From Amblyomma americanum (Eukaryota; Arthropoda; Arachnida; Ixodida; Ixodidae): 64,000 nt of DNA. The position numbers were made by a program, and so were the translations under genes. The DNA is taken from positions 550,727,531 to 550,791,530 of the forward strand of contig NC_135497.1 of the NCBI RefSeq assembly GCF_052857255.1, read 5' to 3'. The notes under the pieces were generated by a model. The model was not told the DNA's origin. It saw nothing but the letters and a program-made list of their open reading frames with translations, and made no database searches. Positions 9,237 to 22,923 of this stretch are shown here, in pieces; positions within the stretch are counted from its first letter, which is position 1; each line of letters begins with the position of its first letter.

Positions 9237-12200
9237 CCGCTGTTCATCTCACCGATTGAAAGCAGCCACTGCTGTTGTACCGGTGGCATGCCATTAGAAT
9301 ACGTCGGCATATATCCTCACGTGTAAAAGAGGTGGTGGCGTTCTTTTTGGCATTAAAAGGCAGATTCTTTCCTTCTTTACTGACAGATTCCAAACTTGAA
9401 GTAGCATGGGCTGCGTGGTATGTTTGCCCTTTCAGGATAAATAGAGCATGGCTCTAATTGGAACAGGAACCTAATCCGTATTTTTGGACACAACCTGAGC
9501 CAACCGAAGTTGATATTATTAGGTGGCCCACCTTCTCTGCCTAATGTGGGCCCATGGATGAGTCGCATCATGCCCTTGACAGGACGAATGAGAGAAACCA
9601 TTCCAATCCGGTTCAGGAGGTGGTTCTAATTTACTTATGGTGCAACATGCAAACGTTTCTTAGGAAAAACAAAGCGAGAGCTCATGCCGCGCAGATATGA
9701 CAAAATAAAGCTGTGATAAGGAACAGGAAACGATACCTAAACCGCGAGATAACAAAAATTACAAATGAGTGTTGTTTGGGAAATAAAAAACAGCTTTGCG
9801 CTTTTCGAATGCGCATTCGGCCGTTCTACTTTTTACCCCAGAGAGGTTTTCGCTATTTCGACAAAACACGAAGTTTCATTGCAATTGTTTACAGTACTCG
9901 AACCTGCAAAACGCCAAATGAGGACAGCTCTCACTTGTCCGCGTCATATGTCCTACCGATTTGTGAAACAAGATTTCCGCAATCCAACAGTTTTAATTGC
10001 GAAACATTTCTCTTGTATTGCATTTGTTGTCTCTGACATTGTAGCATGTAATAATACTATCACATATGACAACGTGACATATAACTCGAACTGAGTGAAA
10101 GCCTGTCTCAAACAGCTAAATCACCAAGGCCTGTCTTTGTGGCGGTAAAAAATGGCCCCTTCTTTTCATCTTGGAGGGAAAAAAAGAAAAAGTCTTCGCG
10201 AGGCATTTGCCTCGGTGCTTTTTTGATCCAGCGTCCGATTCCCGTCCTACATTCTCAACTGACCGCCTGGAACACCTGCAGCCCTGGCCCAGCTGTTTTC
10301 AGAAGTACTTTTTTAAGAGAACAAAAAGTTGTAGGATACAGCAAAACTGAGAAGTTAAGAAAAGCAGATTTTCAAATTTAGGAAATGCTCACTTGTATAC
10401 GCGAAGAGCATAAAATGCCATTTCGTTTTTCAGTTTGTTTGAATGATAGCTTCCTTCTTCGGTCACTTATCAAGTTTTCTGCCATAAATTACCATGGGGC
10501 AAACATCTTGCGTGAAATAAATTTTCATTTTATATTTGCATACCAACGTTACAGAGGGAAAAAAAAACAAGGCATTATTAGCAGCGCTCATTGTGAAAAA
10601 CCTCCCTGCGTTCATATTTTTTTTTGGCCCTGAATCTATCTGAACCGATTAGAACAGGTATTACCCGGAACAGCATGTCATTTCGGAGGCTAACCCGAAA
10701 GTCTTAAGCCCTAACCTTAACCGTAACCGTACACACAAAAAACTTCCGGTTCGATCATTATTAAGCAACAAGATAAGCTAAAACTGGCAGAAAAATATTG
10801 ATCACTTTTCCGCTTTTACCACTCTCGAATGCCAAATTTGAATTATATTCAGTGACCTACATGCTTTTCTGCGGTTAATTAAAGCCAGACCAACCCGGTT
10901 TATGAAGCGAATCAAATGCCAGGTGGGCATGCCCCATAGTTTTTAAGATTGGACTGCACATTTATGCGATGAAAATGATGTAGAACTCGGAACTGGGAAT
11001 TTTTTTTGTACGCGCAGCAGATTCTTAAAGAGCTGCAGTGTGCATTTCGCTGACCTTTCCGCGAACTGGTCGGTTTTGTGTTCGAAGAGAAGGCCGCAGC
11101 AGTGGTGTCGGAAGTCGCCAGCAAAGGGGCACGTCCCGTCCCTGCCTTCCGTTCTTGCGGCGGACGTCCTTGTTTACTCCGCGCCGTCACGGGCATAGCC
11201 AGTCTTGAGAAGCCTATCCATGTACAGGTGTCGACATGTGTGCCTTGTCAGGGGGTCGCCGAGGTTTCGGGAATGCAAGAGATACGGCTGAGTATTAGCC
11301 GAATGAGCGGAAACCCACTATTCCCGTAACGACTGTCTTCTCTTTCGGTGTGTTCTGTAAACAACTTTAGTGATCGTCTCGTCGGCATATGTTTGTCGCG
11401 TGTGCGAAAGAGATAGGAAAGTGGTAACGGCTGGGCCGTGGGTGCCGTGGGTGAGAGCGGTCGCGTTTGTGCTGTTTTGTATTTGATTGCAATCCCCTCC
11501 TTTCGCAAATGTATAAACAGTCCTCTTTCCCCAATCTGTGATTAGTTGGCGGAATCCTTATTTTCCTTTCCCTAACCACTGATTGGTGAGGTGTGCCGCT
11601 TGTAATCTTATTGGTGGCTGTCCTCGCTAAGGACGGAGACACAGGGTTAAAAAACAAGCGCTCTGGGTTGAACGAGGGCTGAATTCGTCTCATCAACGGT
11701 TTAGTCATGTAAAATTTTTCTCCTTCCTTTTTTCCTCTTGCTTTATTTATGTTTTAAATAAATAGTTAACCTTCCCCTTTCTTCGAGTAACGTGAATGTT
11801 TGCGAGTCAGAACCACCGGGTCATTAAGAAACCCCGATTTCATCATCAACAAGGAGTTTCCTCTCATCGCCACCTGAAGGGGGAAACTCAACTAGCAGGA
11901 TAATGAAAAGCTGACATAGTATGATGTAAAACCCTTAAAGTCCAAACATGATATACCTATTTGACACTTCATTGAAAAACTTAGGACCTGCGCACCTGCT
12001 TCGCGGATTTCTTTAGCGCACCGGACACCCCCTTCCCGACCGCGGGCTCGCACCACCTCCTCTACAACGTCGTTCTTTCCTAAGACAGAAACCGAGTGGA
12101 ACGGCATTCCCTGCAGCGCAGCCATCAACAGTCATTCGGCATTCTGCGATAGTGTCGCCGAACGTCATATATAAAGAGTAATATTTTACTTTGTCACCTC

Positions 12201-12260
12201 ACCCTTTTTGTCATAACTCCACTGGGGTCCTTAGGGTGACAGGGTTAAACAAAATGAAAT
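9237..12260. other. unassigned DNA, one LTR-like promoter/poly(A) stretch
   Basis: No coding region is recognised. At 11340-11880 a TATA-like GTATAAACAG (near 11509) and an AATAAA (near 11757) sit in a layout that recalls an LTR, but I found no partner copy and no terminal TG/CA pair I trust. Short degenerate CCTAACC-type runs occur near 10710. The rest shows only short, unrelated open frames. Confidence 0.3.
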
Positions 12261-12264
12261 GTTT

Positions 12265-12370
12265 CGTTGAGCGGTGGTACATTTTAACGCGACAGCGTTA
12301 ATGAGCTGGTGTGGCAGAAAAGCCGGTGTCGACGTTGTTGGCGTGGGCGTCTTAACACGAGTAACTCGAA
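12265..12370 (+). repeat. dispersed repeat fragment (GCGACAGCGTTAA type), copy 1
   Basis: ACATTTTAACGCGACAGCGTTAA followed by GGCAGAAAAGCCGG and GGCGTGGGCGTC matches a second copy at 34583-34680 over about 90 bp. The family is unknown to me; it has no coding capacity. The similarity ends within the following AT-rich sequence. Confidence 0.55.
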
Positions 12371-15313
12371 ATAAAAAATATTCCGTATATACGGAAAATC
12401 GAACGCAGAATTTTGGGATTGCGAGGGGACCACGCGCAGAAATTTTTTTTTCTTTATTGCCGACACGCGCAGAACACGCTACGAAGGCTCGTTATTTTGA
12501 ACTTAATATAAAGTGGACCTAGTCAACGCGTTATGTGACACCGAAAGTTGGGCGAGTTGGCTGAAGTTCATATTTGAAAAAGTGAAAACATATTTGAAAG
12601 CTGTTTTCAACTGCGAATTCATTATGGTCTTTAACTTCTTGAAGTGTCTTTGTGTACTGATGCTTAGATGAGTATTTATGTGTATGCGAATTTTGAACCG
12701 GGAGCCGATAACAATCGCGGTAACAATCGCGATAACGATAAGTGGGGCGAGGGCACGTAACATGCGCGCTTGTAGGCGTGGCTAAGGGCGCTGCCCGGCC
12801 GCGCGGCCTCGGATTCACCTGTGCGCAGGCCCAAGTTCCTTGTGCTGCATCGGCGACGAGAATCGAATTTTCGAAAGCCTGAAATCTGATACGGATATTA
12901 CGCACCGCTCATGTAAACAAAATAGGAGCCTAACGTTGAGTTTCAAAAAGTTAACTGTTAAATGCTAGTTAATGAACCAGCTAATTAGCATGTCTTAGCT
13001 GTATTTTGATGTAGCACAAAACCATTGACAATGCTACAACGAAGAAAGCGCTCTTTCAACTTAGAAAACGCATTAATAAAAATGACAATGTTCTAACGTG
13101 AAACTCCCTGTACACAGGGTTTCTCAATGAATGCTTCCAAAAGTTCTTAACGAGAAAATGGAGTCCGAAATGAAAAGAAAATCTTTTCAGGTACAAACTG
13201 CCAGAAGCGGAGGACATCAGTCACAATAAATGTCAGCCTAAATAGACTGCTGATTGAATAACACTCAGTAACTAACGTTTAAATTAGCTCACTCTTGTGG
13301 TTACTGCGAACAGGTAGTTCGAAAGCATGGAGAATACGGCACCATATCAATTTTTTAAAGCAAAAGTAATTAACGATAGCTCTGCCGCCTGAGGAAATGC
13401 GGTTTATTTTGTCTGTAAAAATCCGAAATTGAGCGCATGAGGTACGGAGGGGTTGGGTGCAAATTCAACGTCCGCTGACAATATCTTGCAACGAATACGG
13501 CATCAAATTAGAACTGCCTGCACCATTGTGCCATGGCATGCACTCTTGTTTACTTCGCGGCTCTCAAAGATAAAGACCAAATAGTTATCGATGACTACCT
13601 TTTCCTCTGTGTCAAGCGTCGAAGCAAAATAGTGTGCATGCCAGGGCAACAACAGCGCAGCCAGTTCGAATTAGTGCGCGTTGCGTTTGCACCGAGCTTA
13701 CTGAGAGCCTGCTCCGCGCAGTTTCGGCTTTGTGAGAATAAAAAAACGGGTGGTTCCTCGAATTCTTTTGACATTATTTACACTACTGATTACCAAGGTA
13801 TTTAATGCACTTTTATTATTTGTCTAAATCACTGGGATGATTTTCATTGCAGCAAACGGTCACCGCGGCTCCTGAAACGATTTTCTTTCTACTTCTAGGT
13901 CCCTGTTAAGAATTTCCTAACTGTTAGCTGACATTCCTTGATTTCTGGGTGAGTCACTCGCAGGCGCGAAGACCGAAATCACTGCAAGCAGATGATGACG
14001 GCATGCGAAAGCAGACGTACCAAGCGTGGACCAGAAAACAGTGTAGCGCTGCGCGGAAAACCAAAGGCCTGGTAATAGAGTGAAGAAAGTCTAGTGAGAA
14101 AAGAAAGAGCGCTAGAAAGCTGACCGGCAAGAAATGCGATCGTGCCTCGACAAAAAGTCAACGAAATTTCTTTTCCAGGCAAGAATATCTGTTATCCAGA
14201 GCTCTCTGGCAACACGCCACTCATGCACAGGAAGTCAGGCCAGTATGAGTGGAGTGCCAATGTCTTCGGAGGCAGACGCACAAGGCACGTTTTAAATGCG
14301 ATGGCGCTGCAAGAGCTCAGTCACTAGGCTGTGTGCGTGGGTATACAACACTACAACCTGGATGCCCGCTCGCCTTCGCTTTCAGGGTGGGGACACCTTT
14401 AGTACCACCCCGCGCCGCCGTTTCCCCCTGGCGGCTGCATGCTGGGTCCCACGCTCCGGTCGCGTACTGCGCGCTATGGGTATGGTGTTGTTTCAGTGCG
14501 GCTGCATGCAACTAGAAATAGGCAGTACACAGTTGCTTCGCTCATGGCAGTAGTGGTCTGGCAGATTTGAGTGTGTTTTATGCATGATTTAGTCGCTCTG
14601 ACTGCGCGGCAATTGAAAAGTTATGACGGACAGCTGTGTTCCCCAGTCACTGGCTGCGCTGAAAAAGGACAGCGGTTATTTGGTCTTCCATCGGAGTCGT
14701 AATTTTGAGCATGAGGGTTGCCGAATTCCAAAGAATTAAGCGGTAACCGCATGAGGCGATATTCTTTCGCGATACGTCGCGCGATGACGCCGCTGTCGCC
14801 CATCGCTGCCGCTGGCGCAAACCGCACGAAGCGACGGTACTCGGCGTCGGAGCGGCGCGTTTTCAGTGCTGCTCGATTGCGGCACCTTCAGCGTTCAGCG
14901 AAATTGCGTAAATTAACGCGTAGAACAACGCTCTTAAAGATTCATATAAGATAAAACACAATAAAAAAATAAAAAATATTTTTAGGTAATAATTTTATTT
15001 TTAGTCGTCTGCACAAAGTCACGTGACGCAGAAAAGCGCGCCCAAGGGACGCTGCAATGAGGCGCCAGGCGACATTCCGGCGCTCTTGTGACTTGTAGTG
15101 CGTGTAGGACATATCCACAGCACCCTTTACTTTTGAACTTCATTAATGAGCCTTTCATTAAATTCTTGCATAGCTGCCATGGTGAGGGATGCGTCGGCTG
15201 TTGCTCCGCTGAAAGCCCGCTGAAAAAAAAAAAATCGACTTTCGCGCGCAAAATAAATCGGCAGTTACGCACCCGGAAGGCCTACCGTCATTGGCTAGCA
15301 AGAGTGGCAGATC
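12371..15313. other. unassigned DNA
   Basis: No recognisable gene or complete repeat. A short set of near-identical ACAATCGCGRTAAC units occurs at about 12709-12740. Open frames are short and lack conserved motifs. Confidence 0.35.
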
Positions 15314-15461
15314 GGGCTAGTTGGTAATTTTCCATAATGCGATACAGCGCGAATAAAGACGGGGACGAAGCGAGACAAGACACCACAGCGCTGAATTTTC
15401 CATAATGCGATACAGCGCGAATAAAGACGGGGACGAAGCGAGACAAGACACCACAGTGCTA
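15314..15461 (-). repeat. 2 x 68-bp tandem repeat at a Penelope-like terminus
   Basis: A 68-bp unit beginning AATTTTCCATAATGCG is present at 15326-15393 and again at 15394-15461 with very few differences. Just to the left, GGGCTAGTTGGT (about 15315-15326) is the reverse complement of the ACCAACTAGCTC motif that ends the Penelope-like element at 57.8 kb, and the repeats end in a similar AAGACACCACAGCGCTG. This suggests the 3' terminus of a different Penelope-like family on the minus strand, duplicated once. The element assignment is inference; the duplication is directly seen. Confidence 0.55.
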
Positions 15462-15469
15462 GTCTCGCA

Positions 15470-18400
15470 CGGCGCTTCCGAACGATGGGCGAAATTTTCT
15501 GCAAACCCAGAACCTGGGCGACGCGATGAGCGACAGTGCTTCGGCGGCCCTCAGCCCATCGCGCGATGCCATCGCGCGGCGTGTCGCCGCGAATTGTCGC
15601 CTCATGCGGTTAGCGCTTTATGCTGCATTCGTTGTTCAAACGTAAAGACGGTTTTGTTTACAGCGTCTTATGTTTCTCGGGTACGCAAGCATCGTGGAGG
15701 ATGACGGTCAAAAATGACTCGTTTTGCGTAGTTCTTTTTTAGAATCTCTGTCTTCTTACTGCACCATATGTGAAAAATTCCGCGCAGTTATTGCACATTT
15801 TTCTTTCAAACGGTCCGTCACCACACTGCTCCGCGGGCTGGAAAGCTCACGACACGTCTAAAACAATATGGTTATATTTTCTCAACTGCTTCCTCTAGTG
15901 ACTTATTACACAAAAAAAATATTAATGCAGAAACTCTCTCTGGAGAGTATTGAGTACACGTAGATTGATGATGCGGGGACGTATTGCTGCTTCGCAGCTG
16001 CTAAGGACATTTATTCAAGAACAATTAAATTTAACTAAAATGTTTATTTTTTCTTTTCACACAATGAAGAAAGAACCATTAAAAACGGCTGATTCACAAA
16101 AAAAACCTCACCAAATTGACCCATGATAAAAAATTCTTTTGAATCACATTATCCCGCCAGGCTAAACTAACGAAGGGCTGTCAAAGCAACACAGGCTATC
16201 TTCCTCACCTTCCGCGGATACGTCTGCACCAATTGCCAAGAGACGCAAGCTTGCCGCCTCACACAATAGTCGTCAGGCTCGGCAACAGATCTATAATTAA
16301 GGTATGGGCTTGTGCCAGTATGAAACTCGCGTTTAATGTAAAGCAGACAGAGAGACACGGACGAGGGAATACGGCAGCCAAGCTCTCATCCCCGCTGCTC
16401 TCATCAAAAGGGGCACAAAATGTAATGACTAGAACATCGTTGCTCAGAAACACATAAGACGAATTTTACTGATGTGGCCGTGTGACGGCAATGAAAGGAG
16501 CTTCCTTTCCCCAGTTGTGGTTTCTTTATAATAGATGCGAAAAGGAATTGAAATAAAGCACTGCTGTGAAAAAGGCTCCTTTCGTTGGCGTCACGTAGAC
16601 GCATCTTTGTTAACTGACGCGGATAAGGTAAGTAAGGCGCCAGGATATTCGTCGTAAGCTAGCGCAACAAAATAGAGTAGGAAATGGGGGGTTAAAATGC
16701 CTTCGCAGCATAATCACCATCAGCCTGACTATGCCCACTGCAGGGCAAATGCATAAAGCTAAAATAAATAAACTGAACGAAATGCAGCCACAAGAGCTTC
16801 GAAAATTCGTATACCAGTGAGAGCGCCTAAATAATGCGGCTGCGCCACTGGGAAACGACTTTCGCGTCACGTTCTGAAGAAAGCGTTCGACTAATTTTGA
16901 TATGGCCTGGCAGATTTTAGCACTCGCCTTTCAGGTTCCCAGCCTGCATCATCGGCGCACGCGCTTCTGATCTGGTGCAAAAAACATGAGGCTTCTGACA
17001 ACGGCGGCTGAAATCGGGTAAGAAAAGCTCCGACGCGTAAGAAGGCGTCCCTAATCGGGAGAAGGAAGGCGGCGGTGAAATGTCTGTGCATGCAAAATAG
17101 AGGCGAAAGTGGGAAATTTCGTCCATCGAGCCGCGCCCCTTCGCTTGAAGTGATCTCGGAATGATTGTGTGACACAGCAGTCACAGATAAAGCTGTGAGG
17201 GGCTGTTGTGTTCCCGGGTGTTCTGTCCGCACTAGAAAAGGATAGCGGATATTTCATTTTGCTCGGGACAGCGCGCTCAGAATTAAGTGTGAATCGCGAC
17301 TGAAGCGAGACGGCTGGTAATCAACAGAAAATTACAAAGTATGCGAAGTAAGGCCTGCGAAACACTTACTGTCCAGAACAATTTTTCCTAGGGGCGGAAG
17401 TGTAGTGCACAGCTTTAGTTACTCATAATTACCGAAATTAGCGGCAGTGAAAGGCGACTTCTCCCACCTGACTTCGTGGCGCAAGAGAAGCTGTCTGCAT
17501 GGCAGCCTGGCTAATATGCAACTGCAGCTCGAAATAAGTAACCAAAATCTAGAGCATCTGGGACAGCAGGTTATAGTGCAGTATGCTACGCCTGTTATGA
17601 GAATGACAACTGTTCACAAGGAACCGAATTTCTCGGCAGATTAGCTGCGAACGATGCTATGCGTTGGCGTAACTAACTCTGATTCACTGTTTAAACTATC
17701 TCTGGTACTTCTTTGTCGCAATAGAATACCAAATTTGGGGAGTTCCATACGGTAGCGGCAGTTTTCATTTCGAAACGCCCAGCAACCGCACTGAGCTCAA
17801 TGCAGCTGAACTGGAGAGTGAGAAATAGCATGCCGCCGTCGAGAGCGGTGTCTTTCCCCTGAAAGTGGAGCTGGCCATCGAGGCACTCTGTCAGTTACGT
17901 CGGAAGTGTGTTTCCGCTACTCCACTATTTGGAGTGATTTTTCGCCTCCCACCCTTGACCGCAGGCGGACGCCAGTTCACCTGGGCACCGAACCGAGCCA
18001 ACGACCGTTCGCGATGCTACCGGAGGAAAGCCAGCACCGCCTAAAGTGAGCCAGTGTGTTTTATGTTTAGACGCATCATCGCGAAAACAACGAGACGCAA
18101 GAGACAACAGCTGCAGCAGTAGCTAGTAGTGCAGATTATGACCTGACATGTGCCGCATGTCGACGCTAGTGCGAACAGGTCACCTCTGCTATCGCTTCTC
18201 CTGAAATATTGAGAGAAATAGCAACCTACCCATACGCTTGCTCTCCTGCATGGCCGTCGACAACCCTTCGTCTGGTGGTCCCCTTCAATCGGCCCCATCC
18301 TCCCTGGAGACAAGGCTCCTCATAGAAAAAAAAAACTTCGGTGCGCCAAGCGAGCACTTGTCCTACCGAGCAGCAGCACTTCCTTGGCGGCCTTGTGCAC

Positions 18401-21400
18401 TCAGCAGAGGTCTTGCTTCAAAGGCTGCGCCTCCGTGTTGCCCTCAGTCCTGCGGTAACCATGGTCATGGCCGGCACAGTTTCATGCCCTCTTCGGCGAC
18501 TCCTGCCCCTTCTGTCCTGCTGCTGTCTGCGAAGTGGACACTACAGACACCTGCCTTGGACCTGCCCGTTTCTGCACGCCTTCCGACAGAAACACATGCT
18601 CCGCTGCAGACCGCCTCCGCGTCGACCGCCGGATGTCGAAGTCTGGATGTTGAAACGGCAAAAGCGGCTCTTGCTGTACTTCGTTCGGGAATCAGGTGCG
18701 TATCTTTATTCGCGAATTGCTGCTTCATGTCAAAAGTCACGTTGTCGCGATTAAAAAAATGCGGCCAAGAATAGTATTGGCTCTCTACTATTGGCCGCAA
18801 TTGGTTGTGGACAGTGCGTACAAAAATTGCACCCTGCTTTGTGGGGCCAGCCGTGGAACTGAGTACCCCGCGGATTTTGATAGGGCTAATGATCTTCCAT
18901 TTGGAAGATAAAATTTACATATTTGCAGCTGGAAGTCTGACACTGAACACGCCGAAAAACACCTTAGCCAGAAAAGTTGGGGCGCTGTTATCTTCAAAAA
19001 AGCAGGCCATCCTCCGAGACAACAAAAGCATGTCTGTAGCCGTCGAAAAGAGCGGATGCGGCGCCCCTATGAGAGCGGTAAGACCACCCCTTCCCGACCA
19101 GCCAATCTCGTTTTGGTTCGCAGGGCTGCGCTGGAGATCAATTCTCTCCACGTCGCTCCGCTGCGGGCTGAATTTGCATCGACGCCACGCGATGCGGAAC
19201 TGCGAGCTCTGTCGCTAATGAGTTTTCGCTCAGTTCTGTTTCTCTGCTTCCCTTGCAAAGGTATCCCACATCCTCACCTAAAACGCGCTCTGCTGTGGAC
19301 TCCTCGGTGCCGCTCGTCAAGCAGCCTGAGCCAAGGCGGCTGAGGCCAAAGAAGTCGGCACCATCGTTTCCAGGCGCAGCACACCTCGGCAGCGCCAGTG
19401 AGACGTTGGGTCCATCATGACCATAGAAAGGATGGCGCGCTGCAGTCTGAATGTTGTGGCCGAAATTCTGCGCCGGCAAGGCGTTGGTGGCAGTGACTGT
19501 ATGGCTCCAGCGATCACGTAGCTCGAACGATCAGGCACGCGATCACGCAACTTGTACGAACAGCACTGGCTGGCTTAACGCATACAAACCATATTTACAC
19601 TCGCTGCTCAAAAATCGAAGGATTGAGCGCTTGTCAAACGGTCTTTATTCAAGAAAAGCGAGAAGAGCAACTACTTCAATGAGACAGAACGCTGTAATGC
19701 CCAAGCAACGACAATGCGTTATAAAGCTCGTGGGCTTCCAGTAATTTGTCTCTAATCGTCCCTGGATAGCAGAATTACAAAAGGAAAGCTTGTAAATCTA
19801 TCAGAAAGAATACTGTTGCGAAATAAGTAAAATTACTGATTTACGATAACTTGTGAACTTGATGAGAACGCTGACACTGCGCACAAGGACTAGGCGCATG
19901 CAATAAATTTACATCGATATCAAAAACTTCCATCAGCTCCGAATGTAGTAGACTGTGGTTTATGGTTGAAGGGGGTTCAGCGTCCAAAAGCTACTTAGGC
20001 TGTGAGGGATGCGGTAGTGGTAGCATCAAAAATGTTACGCAGTTTTCCAGTGAGTCATTTCGGACTCTCTGTGATTCTGGTCATGTGACGTTATCACTGA
20101 CTGTTCGGCAGCAGCTACAGCGTACCTAAGCCACATAAGAGGCATGGCTCATAAGTTTGGCACTTAGAACAACAGAGTTTGTAACATGCCGGCTGATCGT
20201 CTAGAAACGCACATAATGTCACCTTATTGGTGAGTCTTAGACTGTTCGCATATAATTATCGTCTCAGAGATAAATAATATTCATCTTGACAAAAAACAGC
20301 GCACACTTTGAAAAAAATACAGAACAAGAAGGAAGGCACCACCAGCGCTGATGGTGATTCAAAAGTCACTAATAAACAAAAGTGCAACAATTTTAAGAAG
20401 TAGAGACAGTAGCGCGATTCGTGTAGCACAAAATGTGCAAAAAAAAGCAGTGAGCTATTTAAGAACTAAAAAATGTAATTGCCAAAATTGTTATAATTGT
20501 CACTGCAAGGGAGCCCTTCAGGTGTATTATTAATTTGCAGACTGGCCCACAGTGCCAATGGCCGGTCAGATAAACTGATGCGGTCTCTAATTTCGTCGCG
20601 TTAATGTGTCTGGCACATAAAAGAAAAGTTTTGTCGAATTCACCGCGTGAACTACAGACACGGCAACCTGGAAGCTCTTCCGTATACAAAATGAAAGCCT
20701 GTAAGCACGCATCAAGAAATAAGGAAATCAATAAAGGAAGCTGAGGCGACATTAGGGCGGGTTACGTGTGCAATGATGTTAAGGTGCACCAAAGCGCTTC
20801 AGAGGGGACCCCATCGCTCGTAGAGCGTCGCGTCGCTTTGTAACATATATGAGTTCCACCTTTATTTTATTCGCCATTTTATCTGGAACGAATGCCTGTG
20901 CAGTCTGTTTTAATAATTCTCGTCGTGCGTTGCTTGCGCACAGAAACAATGTAGATCGGGAGTTCCATCTTATTCGCAAGGATATTTGCCCCGGTAGGCT
21001 TTAAATTCGGCAACTTACTTGTGCTTCTTTGCGACTGTTTTGGCGGCTTTTATTTCATGTACTTTCTCTGCATACTTTGAAACCATGGCACGCTTAGCCT
21101 GTGCTGGAAATAGCTAAGGAGAGATAGAGAAAGTAATAAGGCACTAAAAAAGGAAAATAACTTGCCGAATCCGACGCCATTTTGAATTTAGCCACAAGAG
21201 TCGATGAGATTCTCTGCAGTTAGTGCGCGACGCTGCAAGAAGCGAGTCGGAGCCTGCGAATGAGCTCACATTTACTTTCCAAACTGTTGCAGGCATGCGT
21301 GTACATTATGAAACGACGCCGTTCGAGGTATGGGTATCCCTCTGCAACGCTTTACTGTAGCACGGCATCAGCCTACATTCCACTCATCCTAATGTCAGCA

Positions 21401-21830
21401 GAGCTGTCTTGATTCTGGAGGATGGTCTAGATCTAAGCTAGTTAACTAATTTGTTGTTGCCTGTTTTAATCGTAATATATTATTCTCTGCGCCCACACAA
21501 AGATCAGTTGTTAGCCAGCCTCGTTTCGTGTGTCTTTGCTGTGTGCTGTCCATCGTTGGCTGCTGTTTTAATTCCCTTGGTTCGTAGCTGTACTTGTTGA
21601 GTCATGGTCCCAGGCTTTCCATTTGTGCGAGATCCGCCGTGGTCCTGTCGTGGCTTCGATGTTCGTATGCTGCACCCGTTGAAGCGGGATTGATTCCCGA
21701 CAGCGGCAGCCTCATTTCGACGGAGGCGGAATGCAAGAAACGCCCCTGCGCAGGTAGTCAGGGGCCCTCCACTACAACGCCTCTCAAAGCCCACATGCAG
21801 TTTTGAGGCGTTCAACTCCCCGTACAGGTA
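15470..21830. other. long unassigned region
   Basis: Several GC-rich open frames lie around 18.2-19.5 kb, the longest about 178 codons, overlapping on both strands. Composition and overlap suggest chance frames in GC-rich DNA; no domain is recognised. Around 16703-16750 the phrase CAGCCTGACTATGCCCACTG followed by CAGGGCAAA resembles the 3' end of a common arthropod LINE, but only about 45 bp is present. Otherwise I see nothing. Confidence 0.35.
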
Positions 21831-21835
21831 GGAGA

Positions 21836-22050
21836 AGTATGAGACGGAACACGGGAGCGCGTGGCCTCCGCGCTTCGTGAAGCACTGCCGTCGACAGCCG
21901 GTAAGAATGTGCGGGAAAGGCTCATGCCCAGTAAGCATGGTCGGCTGCTCTTTCAGCGCTTGCACCTGGTGCCGCCCAGTCTCGTCGGCTGGCAGCGGCA
22001 GTGCTTGACAAAGCGCGGAGGCCACGCGCTCCTTTGTTCCCTCTCATACT
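21836..22050. repeat. inverted repeat / hairpin, 66-bp arms
   Basis: Bases 21836-21901 and 21985-22050 are reverse complements with about nine mismatches in 66, separated by an 83-base loop. The core GGAGCGCGTGGCCTCCGCGC is perfectly shared. As RNA it would form a strong stem. It may be a small foldback element; no matching copy is present elsewhere in the window. Confidence 0.8.
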
Positions 22051-22436
22051 GCGTCTAAATGTGCATTTGCATATGTAGGAGCGGCAGAGGTTGCATAGTG
22101 TAATTCACCCGCTGACATAGGTCAAAAACCGGCAGAAAGCGCCATAACACAACGGAAGAAAGGCGTAAGTATGAGTGCAAGCAGTGAAAGCAGACGCCAT
22201 ACTAGCTGCTTCGTGGCTTCGTTAGCAAAGCGAGCAAGAGAGGCAGGAGAACGTGTGCCCTGATGCTATAGACCCCGCTAGAGTGCATGTTCTCTCTCTG
22301 TCTTCTCTTCACGAAAGGCAGTCGCCGCGCGCCTGCAATGGCAGCGCCGTAATAGCGGAGAGTAGCCGGACCGGCCGCCTTACACTTAATACGTTGGCAC
22401 TAGAGGGAACTACACATTCATCCTAAGCATTGGGCG

Positions 22437-22680
22437 GAGCCGCCGCGGTGGCTCAGTGGTTATGGCACTCGACTGCTGACCCGAAAGACGCGGGTGCGAT
22501 CCCGGAAGCGGCGGTCGAATTTCGATGGTGGCGAATTTCTAGAGGCACGTGTGCTGTGTGATGTCAGAGCAGGTTAAAGAACCACAAATGGTCGAAATGT
22601 CAGGAGCCCTTCACCATGGCGTCCCTCGTAGCCTGAGTTGCTTTGGCACGGTAAACCCCTATGAACCATAAACCAATACA
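22437..22680 (+). mobile_element. tRNA-derived SINE (Ruka-like)
   Basis: Full-length-looking SINE. It has an A box TGGCTCAGTGG at 22449-22459 and a B box GGTGCGATCCC at 22493-22503, then the body GTCGAATTTCGATGG, GTGCTGTGTGATGTCAG, CCTGAGTTGCTTTGGCACG and the end AACCATAAACCAAT. The layout matches the tRNA-related tick SINE described as Ruka. It would be transcribed by RNA polymerase III and mobilised by LINE enzymes. A sister copy is at 58666-58905. Confidence 0.85.
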
Positions 22681-22923
22681 CAAAATTAAGAACTCTTCGG
22701 AAAATACGTTTCCAGAAACAAGTTAAATACGAATTAAGCGAGCTAGAGATTCGTATTACTACGGTAAATTTGAATGCTGCCTTTGAAATATATGTGAGTT
22801 ATGGCGCCAGAATAACTGCACTGTCGTACCGAAGCAAGTTAAATAGTTAAGGTTTGCTGGAGATCCCTAGAGTTGATCAAAATCCAAACGACATGCTCAG
22901 ACACTCACTCAAAATAATAACAT

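Noticed and set aside
10705..10735. CCTAACC/TTAACC-like run resembling arthropod telomere repeats
   Set aside because: Only three or four degenerate units with changing spacing; too short to be a telomeric tract.
18238..18774. 178-codon plus-strand frame overlapping other frames
   Set aside because: No conserved motif, overlapping frames of similar length on both strands, and no splice or promoter support.
18465..18800. Possible THAP-like zinc finger on the minus strand (CSVHF)
   Set aside because: Only a five-residue likeness; the remaining cysteine and histidine spacing and the AVPTIF-type end are absent.
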